Source: Triglochin maritima
Lineage: Eukaryota; Streptophyta; Magnoliopsida; Alismatales; Juncaginaceae
Assembly (NCBI GenBank): GCA_963682175.1
Contig: OY821772.1
Location: 51,420,925-51,484,924 of the forward strand
Direction: 5' to 3'
DNA: 64,000 bases
In this document: positions 11,321-24,035 of the stretch, piece after piece
Position numbering within the stretch: the first letter of the stretch is position 1
Layout of the letters: the number at the start of each line of letters is the position of its first letter
Translations under genes and position numbers: made by a program
Notes under the pieces: generated by a model
Told to the model about the DNA's origin: nothing
Database searches by the model: none
Seen by the model: only the letters and a program-made list of their open reading frames with translations

Positions 11321-11560
11321 TAATACATGTCCGGCGAGGTGGAACGCCGCTCGCTCACCGGGGAGCGAGACCCCCGACCGACCCGTTTGTAGTTCAACAT
11401 GCGTCGGATTGAGTGCCAAACCGACCCAAATTCCAACCATATCCGACCTTCGTTTGGATCCAAACTTTCACGTAAATATAGGTTTAGGAGTGTATTAGGG
11501 ATACAACAAAAAAAATTAGGAAAAAAAACGTCGAATGTGTGTTAAATAATGAGTTTTTGA

Positions 11561-11685
11561 AGTTCAGGGGGGCAAAGTGTTACAAAATTAAAGTTCAGGG
11601 GAGGTAACTGTTAACTTTGAAAGTTCAAGGGGGCAAAGTGATACCAATACATAGTTCAGGGGGTCAAACTGTAATTAACCCTAAA
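11561..11685. repeat. Four imperfect ~31-bp direct repeats (AGTTCAGGGGG)
   Basis: AGTTCA(G/A)GGG units begin at 11561, 11592, 11622 and 11653, spaced 30-31 bp. Each is followed by a CAAA(G/C)TG-like or TAACTG-like segment. I have seen similar motifs near plant transposon ends, but no element boundary is visible here. Confidence 0.65.
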
Positions 11686-12111
11686 ATTTAATACTATATT
11701 TGTCTTGGGAAACACAGTTAATTAATCCATCATTGTCTACTTTTTAGGATTTTAGTTTTCTGTGGTTTTCAGTTTTTCTGTTATCGCCTAAGCGAGCCTA
11801 GGCGGTTGTGCGACGGCCCAGGAATGGGCGGTAAATTTTTTTTATTTTTAATTCAATTAATTTTTATAAAATAGATAAAAAATCAGGAAAAATCGGGGAA
11901 AAAAAAGAAAAAATGCACAAATATTTTCTAAAAATACCATATGTTTAGGCTTCGAAAAGACACATGGTTCCTCGACCAAGGCCTCACTAGGCACCCCCTC
12001 TACCCACCTAAACACTTAGGTATACAATTTATTGCTTAGTAGTACGATTACAAAGGTAACTCAGAGTTCATACAATAGCAGATAAGAGAGAAATTAGAAT
12101 TACAAGCTAAC

Positions 12112-14680
12112 TAACTAATTCCATTGGACACATTGATCTAATGTCCAACTAGGAACCATATCATATCCTCCACAACCATCAGAGTCGTCGGAGTCGTTCT
12201 CGTTCGGATTGTCGACGTAGACATCATCTTCTTCAGTTTCTTCATCGTCGGATTAGACATATTGCTCGTCGATGTCCATCGGTGGTTGAGAACTCGATGC
12301 ACCTGGATCTCTAGAACTGATGTGAACGATGACATCATCCATGCCACGACCTAATAATGGCGCGTCAGATGCAGTAGAACGCCGCGCGTCAGATGCAGTG
12401 GACATGGATTGAGCAAAACGTCTCCGTGAAGAAGAATGTCCCAAAGCTGCTTCCTCGGCATCGGCTCATGTAAGCTCCTCTCTAGCGAAGACCGGATCTT
12501 CAGTTTCTACCAACCATGGATGCTCGTCGAAGAGATCGTAGTCCACACTGATGGGGTCATAAAATCCAGGCTTCTCCATCCTTTCCTGAAACTTTTGCCT
12601 TAACTTTTGGTTGTAGTTCACATACACCAAGTCATTCATCTTCTTCACAGCCAACATGTTCATTCTCGTTGAGTGCAACTGCTCGAAGACACTCTGATGC
12701 ATTGCATACATTGCATCATATGTCTTTCATTTAGATTACTTTTACATCAATAAATGCTACTAAGGTATGTGTTTAGTCTTATTTACAGAATACAGGGACC
12801 TGAATGCAATTTACCCACATCCCGAGCATAAACGCGTGCAAAAGACTCATTTCTATCATAAAGACCAAGTTTAAGATTATCGGGTTACGAATGGAAATGT
12901 ATCCAAGCATAAAAGCATTCAAGTCCTAATTGCAAAAAAGAACAAGGACTTAAGCACAAAAGTAGCCGGGGACTTAATTGCAAAAAGACAAGGACCTAAT
13001 TGCAAATCACGAGTAGCTTTTATTATCTTGGAGAAAATCTAAAGAAAAATCAATGTGGATCTTCAAATATATAAAAGAATTAATCCGGAGCTCAAAAGAA
13101 TGGAAAGAATCAATCCAGACGCGTAAAGGAGGATCAAATCATACCATAAACATTCAACCAAAATCTGGACCAAATCAGAGCATGATGTGCGGCGATTCCG
13201 CCGCATATCACACATACCATGCGGCGATTCCGCCGCCCCCTAGTTGATCCGTGTGCTCCAATTTTGTCCAGTCGTGTCTGGACACGTGTACTCTTTAATT
13301 CTATACTTAGGTCTCTTGTAACAACTATAAATAGACCCGAGAACGATGTTAGAAGGGTCCTTAGTCTTTGGTGGTAGTTTTTATTCTTAATCTTAGTTTT
13401 GTATTCTTCTTTTCATTAATAAAATTCTGTCTATTATTTCTTACTTTTAGTTTTCTTTTGTAATGTCTCAAAGACCCCTTCTTCCTCCCTCCATGAGTTT
13501 CTAACTCTTTCCAAAGGGTGGAGGTGACGGATTTAGGGTGAAGAGAAGACGAATAAAAGTTATTATTTTAATTTTGTGTTAGTATATTTTGATTACTTGA
13601 GTTTGTGTTAAATCATTTATCATGTAATGCTTCATAACTAACATGATTTATTATAAGTTTCTGAATTCTCTAATCTAAAACCTAAATCTAAACCTCCACC
13701 CGACGGAATTCACCTCTTTGTTCTTGTTTTAGTTTTAATTGTTCTTGTTTCTTGCTTTACATAATTAAAACCCAAAAATCTCAAAACCAAATTTATTTCT
13801 TCTCTCCTTCTTCTCCTTAATCGAAAATCACACTAAAAACAGAATCTCTCCCTCCTTGTGTTCGACCCATATTTGCCACGTCTCCATTGACGCCGTGCAC
13901 TTGCGGTATAAATTTAATTCTCATCACACTCCAATTCCGCTCACAACCTGATGCCGAGCATGTCAATCCCAACACCCTCAGGGCCAACCACTGTATTGCG
14001 GTCTCTCCCATGTCTGCGCCATACGATTGTCAACAATCTATAGGTCTTCTTTCCGACCTTTATCTGACGACCATATCCTTCCACTCAGGTGTCCTTACAG
14101 TGTTGAATGATATACCACATCTATAGAAAAGCCTAGACCATTTTTGATTAATTGTTTTCCTATCTTCTTTTCTAAAGATTCTTTCGATGATTGTTTGTTG
14201 GGGGCCGGAAACCACGTCCTTCCCACGTCCGCAAAATGGTGCCCACAAACGTTGTTTTTGTCTCTTTCGACCAGGAACGAGGCGAGAACGGGAGGTTGGG
14301 GTCCGAGCAGAACCGGAACCCGACTCGGTTTCTAGATCAAATTCTATGTTTTCTCAGTCTACATAATCATCAAGACATACATTTTCGTTTTGTAATGTCC
14401 TACTGTTTATAATCATGTATGCAGTTATGTCTTGTTTAATAGAGTCAGGAACTTTATCACAAGGTCTAGCATTGCTACCGGGTGTGTGTGCAAGATGTTG
14501 TTTGTGACGGACTATACCACCTCTAGTTTCCTTACCACATAACTCACAGACAATGTAGTTTTTATCATTAGCACTAATGTAATGGGCAGTATTCCAACCA
14601 GGGTCATTTGTACGGGTAGGTCTTAGGTCATCGTAACTCTCGTGATGCATAGGGAGACTAGTGCCGGGTACGTAAGCCAT
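12112..14680 (-). pseudogene. hAT transposase relic (BED zinc finger + dimerisation region, core deleted)
   Basis: Reading on the minus strand from the ATG at 14680, the first block has the BED-type zinc finger: DPGWN, then CELCGKETRGGIVRHKQHL with two Cys and two His. A TGA near 14351 interrupts the frame, after which it continues with acidic and Ser-rich sequence and a block including FRKEDRKTINQKWSRLFYRCG (14060-14248). The catalytic core is missing. The next block (13932-14011) has ALRVLGLTCSASGCERNWSV, the start of the C-terminal hAT dimerisation region. Its continuation (FEQLHSTRMNMLAVKKMNDL) lies across the solo LTR insertion, at 12466-12689. An acidic C-terminal tail follows to about 12112. 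It cannot encode an active enzyme. Confidence 0.85.
12695..13926. mobile_element. Solo LTR (1,232 bp) inserted in the hAT transposase
   Basis: The segment begins TGATGCATTGC and ends TTCTCATCA. It is flanked by a perfect 5-bp duplication CACTC (12690-12694 and 13927-13931), and removing it restores the transposase reading frame at NWSV/FEQLH. A TATA-like TATAAATAGA (about 13327) and AATAAAA (about 13418) fit an LTR promoter and polyadenylation region read on the plus strand. No coding region, primer site or second LTR is present, so it is a solo LTR. Its 3' end (…TGCACTTGCGGTAT…) closely resembles that of the solo LTR at 36110-37484. Confidence 0.88.
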
Positions 14681-15165
14681 ATCTTAAAACTAGACTAATA
14701 TAAAAATTTAGACTAATATGAAAATAAAATACTAATTAATTTAATTCTAAAGAGAAGTTAGAAAGAGTGCACTTGATTTTGGTGGTTGAAGAATGAAGAA
14801 CCGGATCAGAGACTTCACTTTCCAACTTCAAAACTAAGCACCAGACCGGAGACTTAATCGCAAAAACTTGGTGATTAGGAAACTTGATGATGAGAATAGA
14901 ATTATGAAGAAGAAGAGAATGAGAGATGTGTGAAAAATGAAGAGGTTTGGAGGGGTTTATATAGGATTTGGGGGTAGTGGCAAACTTGTAATTTTTGAAG
15001 AAAAAAAAATAAAAAAAGTTGAGAGCCGTTGGAGAGCCTCCAACGGCTCTCGCCTAGGCGATCGCCTATTTCGCCCAGCTCTGCTGGGCGAAAAGCGGTG
15101 GTCGCCCATGCGACCACCGCGAGGGCCGATCGCCTAGGCGGTCACCTACCGATACACTGGTTAGA

Positions 15166-15640
15166 ATTGCTTGTGGGTATTTTTATGTTGAAATTAAGGT
15201 CGAGGACAAATGAATTTAGACTAAAACTCAAATCCTAAACCAAACAAGATTGATACATCCAAACTAAAGTAAGCTGACTGGAACTTGATTTAGATATTTT
15301 TTCAAAGTGTCTCGTGAGGATGTCGTTGTTTTTTGTTCATGCATGAATTATTTTTTTGTTTAATGTATTTTTGTTTTGTTCGAGGTGATTATCAACGAAG
15401 GTATTAAATGCAGACCGAATATTAAATAATCTGAATGTAAGTAATTTGGTTTGAAATTTTTACCTAATAAATAGAATATTGATCTACATATTAAAATAAT
15501 CTTGGAGCCGAAACTGTGTTCTATCTATACCCCTACACCATAAAAATACATAAAAATGTAGGTAACTTGAATTCAATAACAGGGGTAACACTAATTGAAT
15601 AGAAGAAATTAACTTGAGATCCAATTAGTAGAAGGGATGG
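15166..15640. other. AT-rich intergenic sequence
   Basis: No gene, RNA or clear repeat was recognised between the hAT right edge and the GGGGTAA-rich zone. Confidence 0.4.
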
Positions 15641-17960
15641 TAGGTTGGGGTAAAATCTAGCTCCGTTAGGGAAAATTTGTTTTTGTAGGATGAGTAACTT
15701 AGAGTAAATTGAATGGATATAATGTTGGTGCGTGGGGGTAATCCTGGATGATAACTGGGGTAAGTTGAATTTAATAGCAAGGTAATTTGGAATAAATAAA
15801 AGGATTAAGGATATGGTTTGTGGGGTAACTTTAATTGATAGACGGGGTAAGTGAAATTCAATTGCAAATTAACCCTAATTCATATCCATGCAAGGGATAG
15901 GTTGGGGTAAACCTAGTTACGGTAAGGGTAATTTGATTAAATAGGACATGGGTAACTTTCTTTAATCATTAATTAAAAATACACGCGTCAATAGTTGAGA
16001 ATACTCAAGAATATGTTCATATGCTTAACATACAAACTATTAGATACTCTTTAAGAGTTGACAAATAGCCACAAACAATAGTTGAGAATAACCACCAATG
16101 TTCTTGTATTTACCATGGTCAACTGGTTGTATTATTAAGCCACAAAAGTTGTATGTAGAGACGTCACATGTTACCCTAGTCAACCTACTATTGAATTCAA
16201 CTTACCCCGTCGATTGTTTAACGTTACCTCTCTATTGTATTCAGCTTACCTCGTACATTATTTTTGTTTACCCCATTTTTTAATTCACGGGGTAAGCGGA
16301 ATTGGTAATTACAAGAACATTGGTGGTTGTTCATTAGCAAAGTCGACATATGTTCCTCATTTTATTGCCAGAAATATCTCCCATTGCTTAATGAATGCAA
16401 TTGGTAAACAACAAATAACGATGAAATTTTGTGCTTTCTTTGTAGAGTAGTTCAAATCTCAAGAACGATATATGGAATTGTTGTAAGGTCTAACGATTGA
16501 AAAATTGAGTTACTGGTATATAAGCCGGATGCAGGGTGACCTCAATCAAAAAACCGATAAGCTGCAACTCTTCCTCCACTGACATAATACTTCAAGACAG
16601 TCCATGGACACTAGCTGCAAATATTTTACATTTAAATGAATCACCGTATAAGGGCACTGCACAAGGGTTTGGATCCTAATCTGGTGAAGAAAAAAGACCG
16701 CTCAGGTAATACTAGGATAAAGTCTAGAGTAGAGGAAAATAATTCAATCTACCCCTCATATTGAATCAAATTACCCACTCGTGACAGTAAATTTACCCCA
16801 ATCGATCATCCATTCTACCCTTCAGATCTATAATTTCCCTGTTGTGGACTTCAACTTACCCCATTTATTATTCAGGTTACCCGGCTATTGGATTCCACTT
16901 ACCCTGTCTAGTATTTACGTCTAAATTGGTATTCAAAATTCAACTTCCCCAGCCAACCAATTAGGATTACCCGACCGAATTTAGCAGACTAAATTCGACT
17001 ATACTATGGTTAACATGCTATTGAATTCAACTTATCTCGTCCTTTACTTAGGGTTACCCCTCTATTTCATTCAGCTTACCTCGTGTATTATTTTTGGGTA
17101 CCCCGTTTTTACATTCAGTTTACCCCATCAACCAATTAGGATAATGGTTCTTGGGGGTAAACTTATCGATTGTCGGGGTAAGTTAAATTCACGAGCATGG
17201 TAAATTGGATTAAATGGAAGATATTGAATGAATTGTTATTACCCTTGAATCGTGTTTACATCTTTTCTCCAATGCTTTACATTTTACATAAAATTCGTTA
17301 ACTTACATAATTATCGTTCTACATTATTATCGTTTGTGAAGTTAGAATGACTCCTCACATTGTGTGCAAGGTGTTAAAAAGTTTACAATTGTGTGTCGTT
17401 GCAGAAGACATCCATAAACTGTTAGCAATGTATTAAATGATGGTTTGTGGGGGTAATCCTAAATGACTCATAAGGTAACTTAATGTCACTATGAAGGTAA
17501 ATTGGATTACATAGTTGGGGTAAATTTAATTGGTCGGCGGGATGATTTATGTTATTACAAGGTAATTTAGTTATGTAGGCTTCTTTTGTTATTACAACTC
17601 CAATCCCAATCACCAGGACAAAAAATCCAACAAAACCTCACTCACACTTTTATCCAAACTATATAACACATAAGTTATTAAAACTCTAATATTAATCACT
17701 CCACACTATACATCAAATATAACCAACATAATAACCATAATCTTAACTAATGAAATGGAGAGAAAAAACCCAAAGAAAATACAAGTTCTATCAATTATGG
17801 ATACCCCTACAAACAATAATTTAATTCATTCTATTTAATCGTAGTTACCCTGCTATTGAATTCAACTTATCACCTGTTGCAACTAAATTTACCTCAACAT
17901 ACCATCGATTCTACTAAAGTTACCATGCTATTGAATTCAAGTTACCCCTCACCCCACCAC
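15640..17960. repeat. GGGGTAA / TTACCCC motif-dense zone in alternating blocks
   Basis: About 20 copies of (G)GGGTAA or its complement occur, often next to TTGAATTC or AATTGAAT. They are grouped by orientation: plus at about 15648-15910, mostly complement at 16203-17125, plus at 17150-17520, complement at 17800-17950. The 26-bp inverted repeat 16090-16115/16303-16328 lies within it. Such arrays of one motif in both orientations resemble transposase-binding subterminal arrays of non-autonomous DNA transposons. That reading is inference; no terminal repeats were established. Confidence 0.55.
16090..16328. repeat. 26-bp inverted repeat enclosing ~187 bp
   Basis: The left arm at 16090-16115 (AACCACCAATGTTCTTG...) and right arm at 16303-16328 (...CAAGAACATTGGTGGTT) are inverted copies with one mismatch over 26 bases. 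This could be a MITE or a stem-forming segment. No certain target duplication is visible. Confidence 0.75.
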
Positions 17961-18249
17961 GAAACATTATTTAATATATTCTATTTAATCCAAGTTATCA
18001 GATGATTGTGGGAAGCTGGAAAGAAACTGATGTTAGAAACACATGGAAAAGTTGGAAAAAACACGACAAGTATATAAAGTCAACCGAAAAAAGAAACATG
18101 TACACCAAACACATGAATAAAATGTGTGGTAAAGCAACAAACATATCAGTAAAACACATCAATCTTTATCACCAACAATTAACAATTACTATCACAAAAT
18201 ATAAACAACCAAATCATCCATCAGACATGAAAAAAAAACATCTAAGCCT

Positions 18250-18413
18250 CTGTTAGCCCCAACATGTCCCTACATGACACGTTTTCCATGCTCTCGAGAA
18301 TCTAGCTCATTGTCTTGCAGTTCAGATCCAAAAGCGGTTGGGTAGAACAATATCTCTGCACCTTGAAGTACCATGACTCTAGTAGTCAGGAAACCATTGG
18401 TCCCAGCAAATGC
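18250..18413 (-). pseudogene. N-carbamoylputrescine amidase-like exon fragment
   Basis: On the minus strand, after an intact-looking acceptor TTGCAG (exon starts 18413), the frame reads a nitrilase-family segment with MVLQGAEILFYPTAFGSEL, then DNELDSREHGKRVM, an in-frame TAG (18270-18272), and GHVGAN. In plant N-carbamoylputrescine amidase (polyamine synthesis) this stretch is LQGAE(V/I)LFYPTAIGSEP…DSRDHWRRVMQGHAGAN, so the stop replaces Gln. Similarity ends at about 18250. No flanking exons were found, so this is a single captured or relict exon beside the motif-dense repeat zone. The family alignment is from memory. Confidence 0.7.
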
Positions 18414-20194
18414 CTGCAAGGTCACATTCACAACACTTAATGAACAAAAGTAAAAAATAAATCAGATTTAACCATTGCACAAGTAGCAATGAACATGATA
18501 AATGTTTACAACTTCATTCATGCTGCAACTTGTTCTACGCTTCTAAAGGATGAATATGATTTGAACTCTAACCATAAAAAACGTAAGAACTTAATCACCA
18601 AAGAAAACCCAAATTACAAAAGATTCCAACTTAAAAAAACACAAGATCCAAAACAACGATCGATCAAAATCATTTTCAAGGAGTTTGACACATAGAAGCT
18701 ACAAGATCAATCATCGCTTGAACAAATACAAATAACACGAGACAAACACAACAAAATTAAACAAAATAGGTCGTAGGTGGAGAGAAGCCTCCATGGTGAC
18801 AGAAATAGATTTTTATGGTCGGAAAAGCTCACAATGAGGGCCTCCTCCATGGTGACGGAGGAGGATACGGTGGCCATGGCGATCGGATCGAGGAGCTTCG
18901 GCGAGCTCCAACTCCACACCACCTTCAGACCATAAAAATCTAACATTTGTTCCGATGCCAAATCGATGGAGAGCTTGACAGTAGAGGCCAAGGATGAGAC
19001 ACTTAGAGTCTCGGGTGGTCCGGGTCCTCGACGAAAGGGGAGAAGTAGGAGTAGAAGCCAAAAGCGGAGGAAAACCTCTTTGGAGCGGTCCACGACAGCA
19101 AGGTCGAGGTTGGATTTGGAGATATGCTTGTTGGAGAAGAAAAAAGAGGAGATATGCTTGCTGGAGAAGAAAAAAGAATATGAGAGAAGATATGATTGCT
19201 AGAGAAAAAAGAGAGGACAAGATTATAACATGTCAGATAAATACCTTGTTTATTCTTGAGATTTGAAATTCAAAACGTGGACGGATAACACGTCAGACGT
19301 GACATGTCGGCTTACACGTAAGATGCGTGAATTTTGGTGTGAAATGCTACATTTCCTTTTTATTATATTCTCATTCCGTTTTGTTGAAACAGTTAGCTCC
19401 AACGCTGACAAGAACGTAAAAAATACACCACTCGTGGTTAACGTTACGAGGGATAAGTTGTTGAAGTTTAACGTACGAAACTGAAGAACAATTAAAAATT
19501 TAAATGATATCATAAAATAGCTAAGAATGTAATAAAAAAACACCCCAACGCTACTAAAAAATGATGTGTTTCCCCAAAAGAACAATTAATTAATGAGCAC
19601 ATTGTGCACGACTGATTTTTCTAAACTAAGTGGGCAGAAATATCATCTGATCTCAACATCTTCTGAAGTTCTGAGACATAATCGAGCAATAAAAAAATCT
19701 TCTAACAGGTGTTTATCACATGCTCATCATATTCTAATTTTTGTTTCTGTATGTAGTAATTAATCAATGTAATCAAAATAGTATTATTAGTTTCGTGGTG
19801 ATTATACTTGAAGTTGTATCTCTAACCCCAAATTTGGTTTCAATAGATATAAAGTTAGGACTAGGAACGTGTCCCTATTTTTTGTCCGATGGTAGTGTAG
19901 ACTGTAGAGAAGTGAGGAAAATCCTGGTAGCCAATCCAAAGATATCTTACAGGATCAAATCCCGACAACAAGTTCGTAATAAATCTGTGCTCAACATTTC
20001 AACAACTTTGCTCCACAATCAGCAACAGCAGAAGAGTTTAGGTAAATTTTGTAATTGTTATCTGTGAGGTGTCACTTGCAAAATCCTCAAGTATATACTT
20101 GTTTAAATCAGCACTACCCTTGACTTCTGACCTCCCAGATCAAGTGAGAGAGTCATATCTCAAAGCTGCAGGTGTTCTTATCAAATCTGCAACC
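18414..20194. other. Intergenic region upstream of the tryptophan synthase gene
   Basis: 18700-19200 is locally GC-rich with overlapping open frames on both strands, none recognised. It includes a direct repeat of about 30 bp (GGAGATATGCTTG(T/C)TGGAGA, copies starting near 19119 and 19149). 19200-19600 is AT-rich and resembles repeat DNA. 19600-20194 should contain the promoter and 5' UTR of the downstream gene. The frame runs open upstream of the ATG at 20195, but only from a GTG. Confidence 0.4.
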
Positions 20195-23100
20195 ATGGAA
20201 GCGCTTTTGGGGTCTCCAGTAGCTTCTGCTTTCCCAAAAAGCAGCAGAGGTACTAATTTGTCTTCACAAAAATACCCAATAAAAGTTCAATTTATTCATT
20301 TATTGTTGTTCTTAATAAAAGATACCCAATAAAAGTTTGACAACTTCTGTTCTTGTTAGAATCTCTCAATGAGGAACCTGTAATGTTATATGTGAAAAGG
20401 GTATCAGTTATATTTTTTTAAATTACTTTTGTACTCTTGTAGCAAATGATAATGCATATTTTGGTTGATTTTTCAACCAGGAACTGCTCTGCAATTTCTT
20501 GTAGGAGAAAGGCCAAGTGCTATAGTTTTTTTTAGTTTTTTTTTTTGAAATCTAGAAGCTTTAGTTTGCTTCAAGTGATTGTTTATTTTCTTAATATTAA
20601 TGTTGAAAATAAAGGATGTCTTTTCTCTGCTATAAGCTGAACTCTGGAAACTAGCAAAAAACTAGCTATGACAAAACATATCACTTTTAGTAAAGATCAA
20701 CTTATTTAGGTATTTTAGAATCTCATCTTTTGATAATTTTCCGCTCCAAGACACATGATTTTCTTGGTAAATGATTATAATGTTAAATAAAATCCAATCT
20801 TTCAAAGAAATCTAGTTTTCTGCCTCGTTGAGAAGTAATAAAGTAGTGTTGTAACTTATGCAATAAAGCTTCTACAAGTAAATCTTAGCATCTACAAGTG
20901 ATTTCAATGAACACAATATTTCTGATCTTCTGTCATCCTTCAAAGTGTCACTTTGTTATTTCATGTCGGCCTTCACCAATTTATACTTGAAAACACATCG
21001 CATACTCGAACCTAGGTTCATAAAAATGAAATCACAGCCTATCAGCATGTTTTCTTTCAGTCTCCGCTATTGAAAAAGATATCCTCGGCCGAAAAGTAAA
21101 TGGCAAATCTCACATAAATCACAAACATGTCTTTGTTTCACAACCTATTCTTCGAACGAGCATCAAAGCTTCTGCAAGATCAGACCTACTTCCACACCAG
21201 TGGTACAACATTGTTCCCGATCTTCCAGTCAAACCCGCACCACCTCTGCACCCAAAGACACTTGAACCTCTCAATCCCGACGATCTACTCCCCCTTTTCC
21301 CGAAGGAGATAATTGAGCAAGAAATCAGCCAGGAACGATTCATTAACATACCACCTGAAGTCATGGATGTCTACGGACTTTGGCGCCCCACACCGCTCAT
21401 CAGGTCTTATAATTTTGTACCACTTCGATCACATTAGGGAAGTACTATTACACAATTTATGTTGTTCTCATTCTTTTTGGTTTGCTTAGAGCCAAAAGAC
21501 TCGAAAAGCTTCTCAACACACCTGCTAGGATTTATTACAAATACGAAGGCACGAGTCCAGCAGGTTCGCACAAGCCCAACTCTGCCGTTCCGCAAGCTTG
21601 GTATAATTGCAAAGAGGGAGTCAAGAATGTTGTGACGGAAACTGGTGCTGGTCAGTGGGGAAGCTCTCTTGCTTTTGCCAGCAGTCTGTTTGGTTTGAAT
21701 TGTGAGGTAGCCAATTATTTAGATCTAAAGCATTTCTAGATTGCATGGGGTTTTCTGCTCGCATCACTGGTTTAATAGGCTGTTTTGCTATAGTGGTTCT
21801 TCCCAATCAAAGAAATGACATTGGTGGTTGAAAGATATGTCAAAGTTAGTCTTGCACTTGACTATCATATTACTACAGTAGTTTATTTCCTAACCAATGT
21901 GAGACTACAATGTCCTACCGTAGAGAAGCCTAGTAAGTCTTAACCAATTCACTATTGGTTTCCTAGAATATATTGTTTTCCTATCTCAACTTGAGATTAT
22001 ATGCATTTTGTCGAATCAATAAAATGCGTCATATAAGTTTTTATTCGATTTTTATATTTTGAAACTTAGTTAGACACCTCAAATGATTCTCTGACTTTGT
22101 TAGCATTTAATCATTTATCATCTGATTTTATATTTTCTTAATTTCTAAAGGTGCTTAACCTGACAACATAAACAGGTATGGCAAGTTTCCGCGTCGTACA
22201 ACCAAAAACCGTACCGTAAAATGATGATGGAAACTTGGGGAGCCAAAGTTCACTCCTCTCCCAGCAGCTTAACCAATGCTGGTCGAAAAATTCTTGCAGA
22301 AGACCCCTCAAGTCCTGGAAGCTTAGGTATTGCAATCTCAGAGGCTGTTGAAGTTGCTGCATTAAATGAAGACACAAAATATTGTCTTGGAAGTGTTTTG
22401 AATCATGTTTTGTTACACCAAACTGTTATTGGTGAGGAGTGTTTGAAACAATTGGAAGAATTAGGTGAGACACCTGACGTGATCATTGGTTGCACGGGTG
22501 GTGGATCTAATTTTGGGGGCTTAACTTTTCCATTCATAAGGGAGAAGCTTAAAGGAAAAATTAATCCTTTATTAAGGGCAGTTGAGCCGACAGCTTGTCC
22601 TTCACTCACTAAAGGAGTTTTTGCTTATGACTATGGTGATACTGCCGGGATGACCCCGTTAATGAAGTTGCATACACTTGGCCATGACTTTGTACCCGAC
22701 CCAATTCACGCAGGTGATGTATTTACTTGGATTTTCTTTCTTAAGTTCATTTCTACCACAATTAAATTTCAGGATGCAACTCACATCACTAGTGCTTAAC
22801 CTGTAGTATTAGTATTCTATGTTAGAGATCTACCTACTAGGTTACTCCAGTTGGTATTTAATTTATTCAGATTATGGAATATATTTCTAGGTGGAATTAT
22901 GAATTACAATGTGATTTTGCTGATATATGAAACTATGTTTTAGTTGGAGTCATGACTTTTAGTTTTATTGTTTACTGAAGGGATCAAGTGTTTGAACTTA
23001 TATTACCATACGAAACATTGGTGATAATCTGTACTTATTATTGTATGTCTTCATTATTAATAATATATATGTTCACTACTTTACATTGGGAACAATAACA

Positions 23101-24000
23101 AGGGTCATTTATGAATTTCGTCTTGGAAATAAGAAATGCAGACTTGAATATTACTACCACTTCCTTCAATCGAAAGCCACTCAAAATTGCTTCTAACAAA
23201 TCCACAAAATCAGCAAGAATCATAGTCATATTTTGTAGCCTTTAGAAGTTCAGTTAGTTGGTTTTGCTTCAAATAGAATCAATTTCAGAAGAAAAAAGTT
23301 GTGAGTTTGATTTCTGAGAAATGCTAGTACGTTGCTGCCATATGTATTTGCAGGTGGTCTTCGATATCATGGAATGTCACCACTAATTTCACATGTTTAC
23401 GAGTCTGGTTTCATGGAAGCTGTTGCTATACCACAGACCGAATGCTTCGAAGGTACTTCTTGCTTGCAATTCCTCTAATCATGGACCTAAAAGCTAAAAA
23501 TTGCCTTTCTTTCTCACTCTGCATCTGAACGCACCGACATGAATGTCTCAGAAAATAATTTCCAATACAAGCACATATCCCTACTTGTATGTTTTTATCA
23601 GAGTAGATTTAACTCACATGATGAACACGAATAGTTACTGTCACTTGAAATTGACGCCTATCTAAATAAAGGGAACGAAAATCAAGCTATAATTGTAAAT
23701 TCCATCATTTGATCCGCAAACTAAGGGTATATGAGTATGAAAAATTTGGAATGAGTGAATTGAGGTCTTATGTTTTTAACTGAACTCAACTGAAGAGATG
23801 GTCTAAGTAGGCAAAAATATCAACCACTATGCCAGTTGAGCCAATTGTTCCCGCGGGATGTAAGATTGATTCTGAATGGCTAAAAACTAGCTCAAGAGGA
23901 TTTATTTTTTTTAGTTTGGAATGTTTGGAGAAACTTTTTATGGATATTTAAAAGTGAAGCTTTCTAAAAAAGAAAATCTGTTACTTAAAGATAGTAATTC

Positions 24001-24035
<35 letters not shown>

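Larger units (their letters stand above)
11770..15165 (-). mobile_element. Decayed hAT transposon (approximate ends)
   Basis: GC-rich segments with CGCCTAGGCG-type motifs lie at both ends (11788-11830 and 15045-15150), enclosing a minus-strand hAT transposase relic. The ends resemble imperfect inverted repeats (CTGTTATCGCC against the complement of the right end, CAGTGTATCGG), but I could not confirm an 8-bp target duplication, so the limits are approximate. The element was later interrupted by a solo LTR at 12695-13926. Confidence 0.7.

Noticed and set aside
13053..13247. Small ORF inside the solo LTR
   Set aside because: It lies within U3-like sequence of a solo LTR, with no domain or family match.
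18707..19266. Overlapping ORFs on both strands in a GC-rich patch
   Set aside because: No family resemblance on either strand, low-complexity composition and a direct repeat inside; not called as a gene.
20069..20194. Upstream extension of the TrpB2 reading frame
   Set aside because: The extension begins at GTG with no ATG; the ATG at 20195 gives a transit-peptide-like start in phase with exon 2.
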